Assembly (NCBI GenBank): GCA_008921705.1
Contig: VFFE01007030.1
Location: 973,201 to 1,037,200, forward strand
Direction: 5' to 3'
Origin: Burhinus oedicnemus
Taxonomy: Eukaryota; Chordata; Aves; Charadriiformes; Burhinidae
DNA length: 64,000 bases
Made by a program: the position numbers and the translations under genes. This document shows, piece after piece, positions 13,854 to 24,905 of this stretch. The notes under the pieces are model-generated. The model searched no databases. It saw nothing but the letters and a program-made list of their open reading frames with translations, and was not told the origin of the DNA. Each line of letters starts with the position of its first letter. Positions within the stretch are counted from its first letter, which is position 1.

Positions 13854-15978
13854 AGGTGCTTGCAGTATTTGGCCTCTTACCAAAACCCTTCTCTCTCTAG
13901 GATTCCTAGGGCTTTATAGCTTTGACATTCTAGAAGGTACTTGCTAATATAATGACTTAAAAAAATCAGATTTGCATAAGTTAATTATAGGAAAAGGGGT
14001 GGGCTTTTTTGAGGTAACATATGATTTACAATCCACATACTACTTCAGGCAGAATATGTTGTTTCCCTATGTGCTGACAAGATTGCTCAGAATGAGATAC
14101 CATCTGACACTGTAAATCTGTATTTCAAAGACAAATTGGTCTGTTCACACTAGCCATTTTTCTACTACTGGAAAATGCCAACAGCCTCTGTGGAGGCAAG
14201 AACTACATTTCTGGTTTTTCCACTTTATTGGAATTGAAAGATAGATTATTTTTATGTGTTTTTTGCAGTTTAATACACAGAAGACTTAAAATTATTGCTA
14301 CTGTGAGACCTTTAGCTATGAAAGAAACATTGGAATATGACCAAAATCTTTGCTAGTAGCTAGGAACAGCCAACAGCGTGGAAAACTAGTGTTCTCAATA
14401 TGGCTTATGACAATCTATGTCAATGCCAATGCTATTCATTGTGCCCACTTCCATCAGTAAGAACTTCCTATGGTGATCTGTCATTACCTTCTCTGCTAGT
14501 TATAATCTTTTAGTCATCCAAGATTTTCTCTTACTAAACATGCTGTTTTATGTATTCTATAAAAGATCATCATGACATAACTCCTGATGACTAAGTATAT
14601 TAATGAATATCCCATGAACATCCACCAACACATTGCCTCGCTCCACTGAAAGGATATGTGAAATCAGTTTAAAATATAACTACTTTGTGCAATCCACAGC
14701 GTGCAATGTATATAATACATCACTGAGTATATAATAGATCACTTTCTCTTGAGCATGAAGATGATGATAAATCTTCCCTTGCCAAATCTCTTCCTGAAAT
14801 AGAAGGTCAGTTTGCCTCCGGTTATCCCTTGGCAACTACAGTTTTACACATCTAAACTACAAAATACTCAAGCATACTTCATATCTCAAAAGTCACCTTC
14901 CTCAAATTTAAGAAGACATTAGAAATTTTATAGTAATCATTTTATAATGACCGTGTCCATTTCAGCAACAGTGGACTTATAGCTGTATATACTAATCCCC
15001 TGCCTAAATCCAGATCTGCTTCTGATCGATAACAATTTTCAAAAAAACTGCATGACTAGCAGGAGGTCTAAATCTTTAGGTCAGTCCTAACAAAATAACA
15101 ACTTATTCCAAGGACGTGATATCACCCTGTATCCCAAATTTGCTCTTGCATTCCCTTTGAACAAGAGGGTGTTGCTGAACCTTTTATCTGATATCCTTCA
15201 TTCTTGGGACATGGACTGCAGCTGCATATTCTCCACTATCTCCACATTGAATGAGTGTTACAGAGAACACAGAAGAGCAAGATGTACCAAACGGCTGAAC
15301 AACCATCACATGAACTGACAAAAGTATCCTCTTTTATTTCAGTTGGACAATCTACTGTAAACAGAGTTTAGAAAGATGAGGGTATTTTTTTTTCCTCACT
15401 ACCTAGGCAGTGCTGGACAACAATATTGCAAAATGTTAACACAGCCCTCCTGCACAGTCAGGTTTGCTAGACAGAAATTGTTTGAAGCCTATGATAAGAT
15501 TAATTTAGAAGAAATTTATCCATACCACAGTTCTTGTCCTAGTCACTGAAGAGATGTAGATTTGTTTAATACTTGAGGTAAATTCAATTTTATTTTTTTT
15601 TTTAATGCTGCTAACTAGCAAGGGAATGTTTCAACCAAAATTTATTATTGTCTACAAGAATTGGCTATTTTTACCCGAGGGCTGTTTCAAAAGAAATACA
15701 ATCTTTATGTTCAGGTAAAAGCCTACATTCTTGATAAATTATTTCACCAGGGCAGAACAGGTTCTGTATTATTCATCCTCAAATTTGAACTGGCAGCAAA
15801 TCTTGGGATTTGGTCAGAGTGTATACGTGTGTATGCATGTGAGTGCACCAAGTGTACATGTGTGTACGAGTGACACAACTGCCACCCAATTTTACTCTAT
15901 TTCATAACTGGCAATCCATAAGAGTAAAGTGGTGCAGCAAAGATGTTCAATGAGGAACCTGGGAAAGACAAGAACTAG
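13854..15978. other. Gene-free stretch before the exon-like frame
   Basis: No gene was recognised. A degenerate GT-rich patch lies near 15,820-15,870 (GTGTATACGTGTGTATGCAT and similar), inside a 70-codon plus-strand open frame whose C-terminal cysteine-rich residues are produced by that repeat. The frame is therefore not credible as a protein. Confidence 0.5.
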
Positions 15979-16392
15979 CTGTGTTCAGTCGCACTGTCAG
16001 ATATTCACTCATCCCAGATTCTTCTTCCTCAGATTACTGGAATTAGGTCCAATCCAACCATAGAATTTCAACGTAAGTACGATGCTACACCACCGACAAC
16101 TCCACCTACTCAAGCACCTATCACAAATATCCTCCCATACTTTCCACAGGAAGGTGGTCTTAGTGATAAACGCTGGTTCCCAGTTGGCTCCATTTTGCCT
16201 GTGAATGACAAGGTGGTCTTTGTGAAAGAACATGGCATAGAGAAATCAGAGTTCTCTCCTAACTTTGTACAGTTTTTCCATGACCTCCTCAAAGGCCACT
16301 TTATGGCCACTTCACGCCTCAGCTTCCTGAACAACAAAACTGCCTTTATTTTATTTATGAAATCTGCAATGCACACTAAGGGCAGTAAGTGA
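15979..16392 (+). CDS. Exon-like open frame of unknown identity
   Basis: A plus-strand frame stays open for 137 codons from the TAG at 15,976 to the TGA at 16,390. It contains an exon-like context: a pyrimidine stretch (TTCTTCTTCCTCAG) ending at 16,032, and a consensus donor GTAAGT at 16,385-16,390. A second donor-like GTAAGT at 16,072 and a TTTCCACAG acceptor at about 16,149 could frame a 78-base in-frame intron. The translation has a threonine/proline-rich segment (DATPPTTPPTQAP) and then a mixed, globular-looking stretch including DKRWFPVGSILPVND and a hydrophobic end (KTAFILFMKSAM). Third codon positions look richer in C and G than the surroundings. I do not recognise the family. An AATAAA at about 16,492 could serve as a polyadenylation signal if this is a terminal exon. 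Alternatives are a decayed retrocopy or a chance frame, since shorter minus-strand frames also cross the region. Confidence 0.3.
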   Translation: MCSVALSDIHSSQILLPQITGIRSNPTIEFQRKYDATPPTTPPTQAPITNILPYFPQEGGLSDKRWFPVGSILPVNDKVVFVKEHGIEKSEFSPNFVQFFHDLLKGHFMATSRLSFLNNKTAFILFMKSAMHTKGSK

Positions 16393-18486
16393 AGCAAAAA
16401 GATTATATTAGATTAGAAAGTACTACTGCAGTATAGAGCAGTAAAAGCACGTAATAGCCTCCTGTAACTAGGAAGGGCATTCAAGTGAGAAATAAAATGT
16501 CCCGCAATAGTTTAATCATTATTAGATTAAGACCTGTAACTTGAGCCAAGCAAACCCCCTAGTTTCTGGGTACCTGAAACCAGTACACATATCAAAACTT
16601 CATACTCTTAAAAACATTTTATGAATATCTGACAACTTGTTTTTGCTCTGAAACTCCTTCTTGTACCACAGCCGATTAACTTTTTCTGTTAGCATATGCC
16701 CTTTAAATATATCTGCGGATGTTTTAAAGCCTTTGAGAGTGTGTGTGCGCATGCATGAACTTTCAGTATCTTCTGTAACATTTGGCCTGCATATGGAGAA
16801 ACCTGTGATTTAAAACTAGCTAAAGATTACCAGACAGCCCTCTAAGCAACACACAGAGATGAATGTGCCAAGGGACAATTATTAGAAAAAGAGAAGGAGG
16901 CTTCTAGCACTCAGTCAGGGGTATGCAGTTTATTGCTAAAATAAGCACATATTTCTTTAGTCAGGAGCCCCATTTTTTGTGACTTTAAGCAAACTAATTG
17001 GTTATTTCTATTTTCTCACTGTGATCAAGCCAAATAAATTAAGACTACATTTTTCATCAGCAATCAGTTACTGTGAATGCCTCCATTTTAAAGAGCCTCA
17101 TTTTACAAAGGATATATGACCAGCACTTACAACAATTAAAAATACTTTTGGAAGCAGGAAACAGCAGAAAATTATTTTCATTCATGGTCTTTGACATAGT
17201 GTGAGCTGGCACTCTTTTCTTGACTATGAACAAACAATCTGAACTCCCAAACGACGCAGGTATTTGGCACGCAATTGGGGCTGAGCACTTCAGGTTGGAT
17301 CCAAGGCCACTGGGATTAGATGATATCTACAGGATTTGAAAGCAATTACGCATTGCACACAGCTTTTCCTTCTGAAAAAGTCACCAGGACATTTCATGAT
17401 TTGTACAGCTGGGTAGTGCTTTCAGTGTGCTAGTTTTGAGCCCACCTGAAAATGATTTACAAATTCAGGTTGAAATCAGCAATAGTTGGGCTGAAAAAAA
17501 ATCCCCTGAAACCTAAGACACATCACTTAAACAAATTCCAAAGTGATTTCTTCTAAAATTATGTTTCCATTTTGAAATTCATCTTTAAAGAGAAAGAAGG
17601 AAAAAACAATGTATTTAAAACTCAACAAAATATTTTGATTTAGGGTGACAGGGTTATACCTAACTGACTGCAGGAAACCATTTCAGATCACCAGGAAAGG
17701 ATTTTATCTTTGTTTTCACTGAAAATACCAAAATAAAAATAAAAATTCAGGGCCACCAAACAATCCTCTCACTCTGGGAAGCAAGCCTCATTCGTCTTCA
17801 CTAGGATCTTGTTCATTCCCAAATCCAACTGCCTCTCTCCTTTTTTGAAATGCAAAAAGGACCAACTCCACCCTACACTTCTGGCCATATTTATTCCTCC
17901 ACTCACTCCTCTTCTTCATCCTAGGCCTCTTCTCCATCTGTCCATTTGCAGCAGCTGGATGACATTCTTTTTCTGGGGCTGCTCTATCGATCTGGAAGGA
18001 TCCTGAATCCCTGAGTCACATCCTCTCCCTAAATCTTCCTTTCCTTTTTCTCTTTAGTTTATCTGTTTCGTGGCTCTTTCACTCAATGAGGATGCTGCAT
18101 AAAAATGACATCGTTCTGTAACTGCCTATTTTGAGATAAAGCATTATATTCAAACTCAAGCAATGAATTCATGAACATCATCTGCAGTCCCGGGGTTTTT
18201 TTAAGGCACTGTTCTATGAGGGTGGTACTAGCTTGCCAGTTAAAACCAGCAACTGCAGTTGGCAAAAATGCATGCATTTCAAAAAGTCTTTAGCTTATAT
18301 ACACAAACTCACTGCCAGCATTGTTTTTTTTCATAGAAGAGCTGCAAAAAGCTTCAGAGAAATAAATACAGAAGGGTGCTTCAAAGCTGAAAAACGAGCT
18401 CTCAAAACACACATGAATTTATATAAACAAAGATTAAACCAGATTAAGCAGGGCCTACATTTAAAAGCCTTCCTGTAGGTGTATGG
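16393..18486. other. Gene-free stretch
   Basis: Nothing convincing was seen. A short GTGTGTGTGCGCATGCATG patch occurs near 16,740. The region at 17,800-18,060 is pyrimidine-rich (many CTCCACTCACTCC-like runs), which explains the serine/proline/leucine-rich open frame there. Confidence 0.5.
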
Positions 18487-18526
18487 CTTTCTTTTTTCTT
18501 TTCTTTTCTTTTTTTTTTTCTTTTTT
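18487..18526 (+). repeat. Pure pyrimidine tract (T-rich, CTTTT units)
   Basis: Forty consecutive pyrimidines made of CTTTT-like units and a long T run. This low-complexity tract also accounts for the run of phenylalanines in the overlapping open frame starting at 18,479, which should not be taken as a gene. Confidence 0.9.
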
Positions 18527-19379
18527 GAGGAGCAAGTTTGTAATTACCTGTCAAAGAACAAAATAGCAACGGTGTCTGGAAAGAATGCATTATTTAGAGA
18601 GAGTGACTACTTAAGAAAGAAGCTTTCATCACAGGATATACTCCATGGAAACATACAGTTTACCTTGTACTATGAGCTATTTTACTGCAACTTGACTCCT
18701 GTCTTGACACTCAGTTTTCAACAAAAATAGCCAATGACTACCTGCTAAGCAAGCCTCCCCCAAAAAACAACCTCCTTTCTCCCAAAAAAAACCAGATCTC
18801 TGTACAAAATATTACTACTAATGAGAAATATTGAAACTACTTTTTTAATTTGCCTTGAATTAAACTATAAAGCAAAGCTCACAACTGATCATTTTCCAGT
18901 CACACCACATCATAAAAAAACTTAGTTGACAAGATGGATTAACATTAACATGTATTTGGGGACCCTTGACTCCCAGACATAATGATATAAAAGCACTTAA
19001 TAAGTAACAATCACCACGGTATGAAGGTGTGAAATAACAGTTTCCAATAACAGTTTCTTGAATACAGAAGATCAATTAGAGAAAATTCCCATCAGCATAA
19101 GTATCAACATTTTCCATTACACAGGCATTGTTAACATAACTCAAATTGTTTGTCTTTCCACTTAATGTGGATACATAAGACCGAACTCTTAATTTCAGTG
19201 CAGTTGCTGAAGTATATTAAGTCATTCTCATTCTAAGCCATTTGAGTTCCTGTAATAAGCAGCAAGAAGTGTTTCAAGGCCAAATCTGTTGCTTTTGTGA
19301 GCGCTATCAGGCCAGACGCTCTCCTGTGCAGAGTTTTACTTGGAGAAGGCAAGCTGGGAACACTATCAGGAAGCCATTT
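18527..19379. other. Gene-free stretch
   Basis: AT-rich sequence with short homopolymer runs, for example C and A runs around 18,755-18,790. No exon or repeat family was recognised. Confidence 0.5.
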
Positions 19380-19682
19380 ATAGCTCCCTAATTCTGCGAG
19401 CACCTGGTTGAGCCACAGCAGCGCGCAGCTGCAGCACGCCCTGACGCCCTCCCCCTTCTTGCCTCCGGTCTGTGATCAAGGGGTGGTGGGACAACTGGGT
19501 ACAGCGGCACACAGCTTCTTGCACCAGGGGGATTCTCAGGTGGTCAGGTACAAGCAGGCTGCAGGTCCTTTCATTTGCATGCAGGCAGCAAAGGTGGCTA
19601 GGGTGGTCTTAACGAATTCAGTGTATCTGAATAGGTGCATCTGAAGAAAGAGGATCAAATGGAATAAAATATATAAAGCTTC
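19380..19682. promoter_or_regulatory. GC-richer patch with octamer and TATA-like motifs, possible regulatory element
   Basis: Between AT-rich flanks the sequence becomes visibly richer in G, C and CpG (AGCAGCGCGCAGCTGCAGCA at about 19,418, ACGCCCTGACGCCCTCCCCC after it). A CAGCTG E-box lies in that run. A perfect ATTTGCAT octamer occurs at 19,573-19,580, and about 90 bases downstream is AAATATATAAAG, a TATA-like element near 19,667. These motifs are short and can occur by chance, and no exon is visible downstream. An overlapping 78-codon open frame at 19,408-19,644 has no recognisable domain. This is offered as a candidate only. Confidence 0.25.
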
Positions 19683-19954
19683 TTGAGAAGACTTCTTGTT
19701 GATGTTGCTGTTACAAATAGCACACAGGAAGTGATTAATACTTGCACATTGCCATGGTACTATTACAAACATGAAGCTTCCAGCTTGAGGACTATATATG
19801 GAACACCTTTTTCCCCTTGCATTTAAAAATAGGGTATTTACACCATGTTAATAGCCATCTGTCTTACAGATTTTCCTTTTTTCTCTGCTTATAGCATTGT
19901 AACCCACAATGTACCTTTTCCCTAAAGCCATAAACACACCTTCAGATTGTTCTT

Positions 19955-19979
19955 AAAAAAAAAAAAAAGAAAGAAAAAA
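19955..19979. repeat. A-rich low-complexity tract
   Basis: Fourteen A residues followed by GAAAGAAAAAA. It could be the tail of a decayed retroposed element, but nothing recognisable precedes it. Confidence 0.8.
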
Positions 19980-22900
19980 CTCACCTCAACGCCCTTCCTC
20001 CAAAAATACAAAAAAACAACTCCATAGCAGGTGGAGTCAGAAAAAAAGCAAATTATTTCAGGTTTTTTTTATTCACTCCGCAATATTCCCCCAACACAAA
20101 CGTCAAATTGCAGGTGCATATGAAATACTTCTGTTATGACAAGAGCTGCGTATCTTCGTAACCAGCGCTTCTCATAACGATGTGTGAACTAAACGCTAAC
20201 TGGAGTAAAATGGACTAAAGCCAAAGAACGTCCCAAGTGGCAGTCACGTACAGAAGAGGGACTAAACCATGTGAGAACAAAAGGTCATGTGGCTGATGGT
20301 CCAAAAGGAATCACCATTTCCCTTTATTTCTTAAACTTCTAGGGCTGCAGGAATTGTGTTTGCATAGTAACGGGATTTGAGCTCACAATGCTGAGGGGAC
20401 ACCAGCTGGCATCACAATCATCATAGTGAATCAGTGAAGCAGGGGACAACAGAGACAGGGATAAAGCTTCAAGGGCAGAAATTGGCAGAGTCTTAAAGAT
20501 TGCAGCTAGCAAAGTTTACATCTTTCTTACTTCCATTTCATAATAACAGCATGCCACCAACTATCAAAAAGGCATGATTTGACCAGAGAATTTAGAAGAC
20601 CAAGACTTCTCGGAAGAAACAATCACTATGCTCTCGTCCACCTCAGGTGTTCAAATCCAGGACCTATCAAGCTTAATGGTAGCCAGAATGCTTGCGACCA
20701 CTACCCCTATGGGAATGTTCCACCTTACTTTAATTTTCAGCCTAAATATACTCAGGAACAGTTTTACTATGCCTTCACTGGCAAAAATGCATCCTCCTCT
20801 TTGAAACTTGCCCCTTTAATTTATTTACAAGGAGCAAAAAGAATCCCTATAACTTCTGTTTTGTTAATTTAAACAAGACACGCTCTTTATAAAGAGTGTA
20901 TCTAGCTAGGAAAATGGAAGTCTGACTGCAGCACATGCTGGAAAATCTGATGGAGTTAACTACAACAGAAAGGAAAGCAGATGACAGCACACAGGTATGA
21001 GCTTACTTGGGACCTTAAAACAGGGGCTCTGTTTTCTAATCCATGCTGAAGACAGTGCTACTGTACTTTCATTGCTTGTTACTTGCTTTAGTGAGAGTAA
21101 AGCAGGTAAGGATATCCCCACTTATCTGACAGTCACGTGGCTCTGGCAAAACAGACGTGAGAAAGGTTAAGGATGCAGGGTCACAGTGCATCTCCTTGGA
21201 TACTAATAACATTTTGGCTAAGGCAACACAGAACTCAGAATAAGATTTCTTAGAGGCTGCACTTATATTCAGCCTCTAAGCAATCTTTGGCTACGGCTCT
21301 AGTACTACTTGGTACTTTAAGTAAGTCTACAGTAGCCCACGGAGAAGTGCTGTGCCAAGCGGGACCATGAGGACAAAACCACAGAATATCCTAATCACCA
21401 GGCCCATGATCAGAAATCACCTGTATAGTATGTGTCAGTCTCCTTTTAAAAACATACTTTAACATGACATTTTTCATTATGAATAAATTTTCTCTCATTT
21501 TCACCAGTTCTGTAAAAAGAAGCTAATACAAATCATTTAACATAACCTTCCAACTGTAGCTACATGTGTTTTATCTTAGGATTTGCCACACATTTACAGT
21601 GCATTGATAAAAAAGGCAACTTCACTGAGTAGCAGCTCACAATACTTTTCTTCGGCCCTTGTGATCTTTATAAGGAAGAAATCTTCTACCCTGTTGACTT
21701 CAAAAGCTAAGGAAGTAAGTCTTACTTTAAATTCATTGGATTGTGAAGCCTCTTCCTCTGTGCTGACTAGTAAAGGTGAGATTCACCCCACCTAAATTTA
21801 ATCAGATGAAAACTGAGCACCTAGTCTCACCTAGACAGGTGGGATGAACTGCCATCTAGAGGTGTCCCTGCTCCCTTTCCCTTCACTGAAAACAGAGAAA
21901 CTACAAAACCTGCTTAGATATATGTCTAACTCATAGATAGCTAAAATTGGGCAAGATGACCGATGACCCCTGCCACACACACACCCCTCACGCTATTTAT
22001 AAAGACCCCTTGCTTTGGGATTTTTTTGAGAAGCTTCTGCAGGTATTTTGGTATTAGATTTGTATCCTTACTCAGCTACTGCTTCTCAGCATAAAGTATC
22101 CTACTCACTGTATGCTGCAATGAACTGACAGGAACGCCTATGAAAAATGTTAAAATACCCTGATTATGGACAAATGCTACACAGGAATGGCCCTTCCCTT
22201 TCGATTCCTTAACCTGTAAGTTCACCCTTAGGCACAAACTATGAAGTTCACTAACTAGCTAACTGTAAAGGAACTATGCTCTATTTACAATTCAAACGCT
22301 GGACACATATCAGGACTTACGAGGGGGTTTTACAGTCTTTCATTCTTGAGAAACCACCTTGTGACCTTTTTAAGAAAACTTAATGCCAGGAATGGTGTAC
22401 CAAGTTACCACTACGCAGCAGAAAGTTCTAAGTAATCTGTTCTGCAAGAGTCATTTCGTAACACCTTTCCACTGAACCAGCCCAGAATCTTGTTCATTTT
22501 CCTCATGGAAACCATTCTATACAGCAGTGTTGCTCCACACCACTGACTTGGCTTTCTTGTTAATTTAATGAACAGCTCAAATCTATACAGACACCATTCC
22601 TTTATTCTGTTTTGCAGGATTTTCCACAGATTTCCTTAGAAATTAAAGTTTCTTGTTATGCTGGGGTTAAGGTGCAGTGGGAAGGGTGTGGGCAAACGGG
22701 GAAGGGAGATGACATTTTAAAATGCTTTATAAAACACCAGATGTTGCAGAACCAACGGAGTGGAACAATGTATTTGCAATTATCAAAAGAAGAGAGTTGT
22801 TTGTCCGCATTTTTAAAAACTCATGGGATACTTTTAAGTCACTTAGTTGTGGTCTTTCTGTGTGTGAAGAACATAGCAAACGCCCTTATAGATTTGATAT

Positions 22901-23489
22901 TTAAATGACATGCACAACAAGGGAACCGCTTGATGTGGTTCAGCATTTGCTCTTGTTAAACTCTGTACTATGCTGTAAACATTCCAGTTGTGTGAATAAT
23001 ATAAAAACTATGCAAAAGCATTTTGCCCTTCTTAGTGTATCTTTCTTGCGCATGTTTGAGTTCTATAAAGTTGACATGGGCATATTACAAGGCAATGCTG
23101 GAAACATACTACTGTATAGTTCCAATAACAGATGCAGGCAGCTGACAAGAAGATCCTACTTCCTAACTTGCGCTTACAGCTTCAAGCTTCAAAAAACCTT
23201 TTAGCTGGAAGCTTAAGAGCTATGTAGATTTTCTATTCCACAGCTATGTGCAGGATAATTTCTATAATGTTTTTATCAATGGCAGAAGAAAATATTTTAA
23301 CACTTAAGCATCCCTTCCTTCTAATCACTAAAGAAAAGACCACATTCATTTAAAATCAGTCTGTTCTTGCACACGTAAAGACTCGTTGTGGATATTTTAT
23401 AGAACCTGACAGGTATTTTTGCTTGAAAAGAATTCTGCTTGCACATTGCACCACTTCTATATTGCTCTAGAAATGTTCTGTGGAGGCTA
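19980..23489. other. Gene-free stretch
   Basis: Open frames of up to 99 codons occur at 20,579-20,872, 22,612-22,908 and 22,905-23,204 on the plus strand, but none resembles a known protein. A small palindrome CTCTTTATAAAGAG lies at 20,883-20,896. No transposon was recognised. Confidence 0.5.
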
Positions 23490-23682
23490 GGAGACAGAGT
23501 CAGAAACCTTGAGCTCTGTGTTCGCTCTGCCATTAACCGACTGCGCTCCTTTAGACAAGTCATTTAATCTCTCTGTGCCTTGGTTTTCCCATCTGTAAAA
23601 GGCAGCAGTTACAAATATTCAGCTGTCTGACAGAGGTGTTGTGAATGCGAAAACATAGTACAACTCTGAAAAGTGACTATGC
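23490..23682 (+). repeat. MIR/CORE-SINE relic, plus strand
   Basis: The order of conserved blocks of a MIR element is visible: TTCGCTCTGCCATTAACCGA at 23,521, AGACAAGTCATTTAATCTCT at 23,553, CTCTGTGCCTTGGTTTTCCC at 23,571, ATCTGTAAAAGG, then GAGGTGTTGTGAATGCG near 23,634. MIR is a tRNA-derived SINE with a conserved core and an L2-like 3' end, mobilised in early amniotes. Birds keep only few and diverged copies. This is the clearest plus-strand copy in the window. It carries no coding capacity. Confidence 0.85.
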
Positions 23683-24756
23683 AAAAAGGCATCTTCTGAC
23701 TCAAAGAGCCTCTCCCTTGGTGAAATCCACACGTGAATTCACATGGCCTTTACACCACACAAGCCCCATTTTGAGCACTTAAGGAGAACATTGCTATACA
23801 GTGGGCTTGTGTAGCATGATGGATTTCATTCCCCAGAAGATACTTAGCCACATGTGCTGACTTCAGTGGCAAAAAAATATATTTTTATTGATTTTTCTCC
23901 CAATAGTCATGCGGAACGTAGCTGAGATTGACGCAGCTGCAGATTCCATTCCACCCTGTACTCCTTCGATACAATCATTTACTGTTCTTTCACATAGTGC
24001 AGCAACAGTGAGGCAACGCTATTGAAAGTGTTGGAACTGCCTACAAGTCTCCAAGGGAAAGAATCTGAAGGCAGAGGGATAAAATGAGCCTTGAAGCAAA
24101 TTGGACTGCACAGGTGTAAATAACTTGGTCAGCAGAATCTGTGTAACTAGCGATGATGAGTACATTGGGAAGAATCCAGGCAGCTCTCAGAGCAAAGACT
24201 CAGTTTGCAAGGAAAAGCTTATTTTTAGTTGCAAGCAACAATGACTTGATCATGAGTTACTGAGGACAACTAACATGGAAGGTTTCAACACCATTTCTGC
24301 GGCAGCTTTTCAAAAACCTTTAATGTATTAATACTTGAGAAGTACTGTAAAATCCTGAGATGAAAGACAATGCAGAAAGTATTATAATGCCTCTCCTTTG
24401 GGTTTTTTGGTCATTTACAGGAAAACAAATCTTTGCTTCTTAAGAATTCATCTGCTCCTTATATTCCCATTGTTTGTGTTTATGACATAATCATTTCCAC
24501 AGCAACTAATTAGGAGAAATCAAGAATTATGGCCTGAGATGAGGCCTGTAAGAAGGCAAATGAAATCATACAAAACACATCTGAGATTTTTTAGTGGAAT
24601 CTTCTATCTAGCTAAAAAAATGAAATGGGGAAACCACAATATACTATGCAAGTTAATTTGTTTAAACTGAAGAGTGAATTTTCACCTAAGACAAGGCTGT
24701 GTCTTTCATTTGCTGGCCATTTTCTTCTTGCACATGTAGTGCATGTTTAAGAAATA
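23683..24756. other. Gene-free stretch
   Basis: No exon or repeat family was recognised. The sequence is AT-rich with isolated CpG dinucleotides, for example near 23,911-23,935. Confidence 0.5.
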
Positions 24757-24905
24757 GGAATGGCTGGACCAAGTCAGATCAAAAGTCCATGCAGTTCAGT
24801 GGCCAACGGAAGAATGTCTGGTTGTAGAGAGAACTAATATGTGAAGATACTTTTCCAGCATACTCTCACAGTAATTTTCAGCCAGGGACTTCCACCTGGA
24901 ACCTC
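24757..24905 (+). repeat. Ancient sauropsid interspersed-repeat relic
   Basis: GAATGGCTGGACCAAGTCAG, ATCAAAAGTCCATGCAGTTC, AGTGGCCAACGG, and then ACTTTTCCAGCATACTCTC and CAGCCAGGGACTTCCACCTGG follow the block order of a repeat that is common in turtles and crocodiles and present in old copies in birds (hallmark: GGTCAGACCAAAGGTCCAT, then a CAGTGGCCA block, then CCCAGTATACTCTCCCAG and CAGGGACTTCC). I take it to be related to CR1/L3-class LINEs but cannot name the subfamily from memory. Confidence 0.6.

Noticed and set aside
20641..20680. GTGTTCAAATCCAGGA resembling a tRNA B box
   Set aside because: No A box or cloverleaf arms were found at the right distance, so it is not a tRNA gene. A SINE origin could not be supported either.
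20579..20872. Plus-strand frame of 97 codons with an aromatic-rich middle (PPYFNFQPKYTQEQFYYAF)
   Set aside because: No family resemblance, no flanking splice signals that make sense and no composition shift. Length is within chance for this much sequence.
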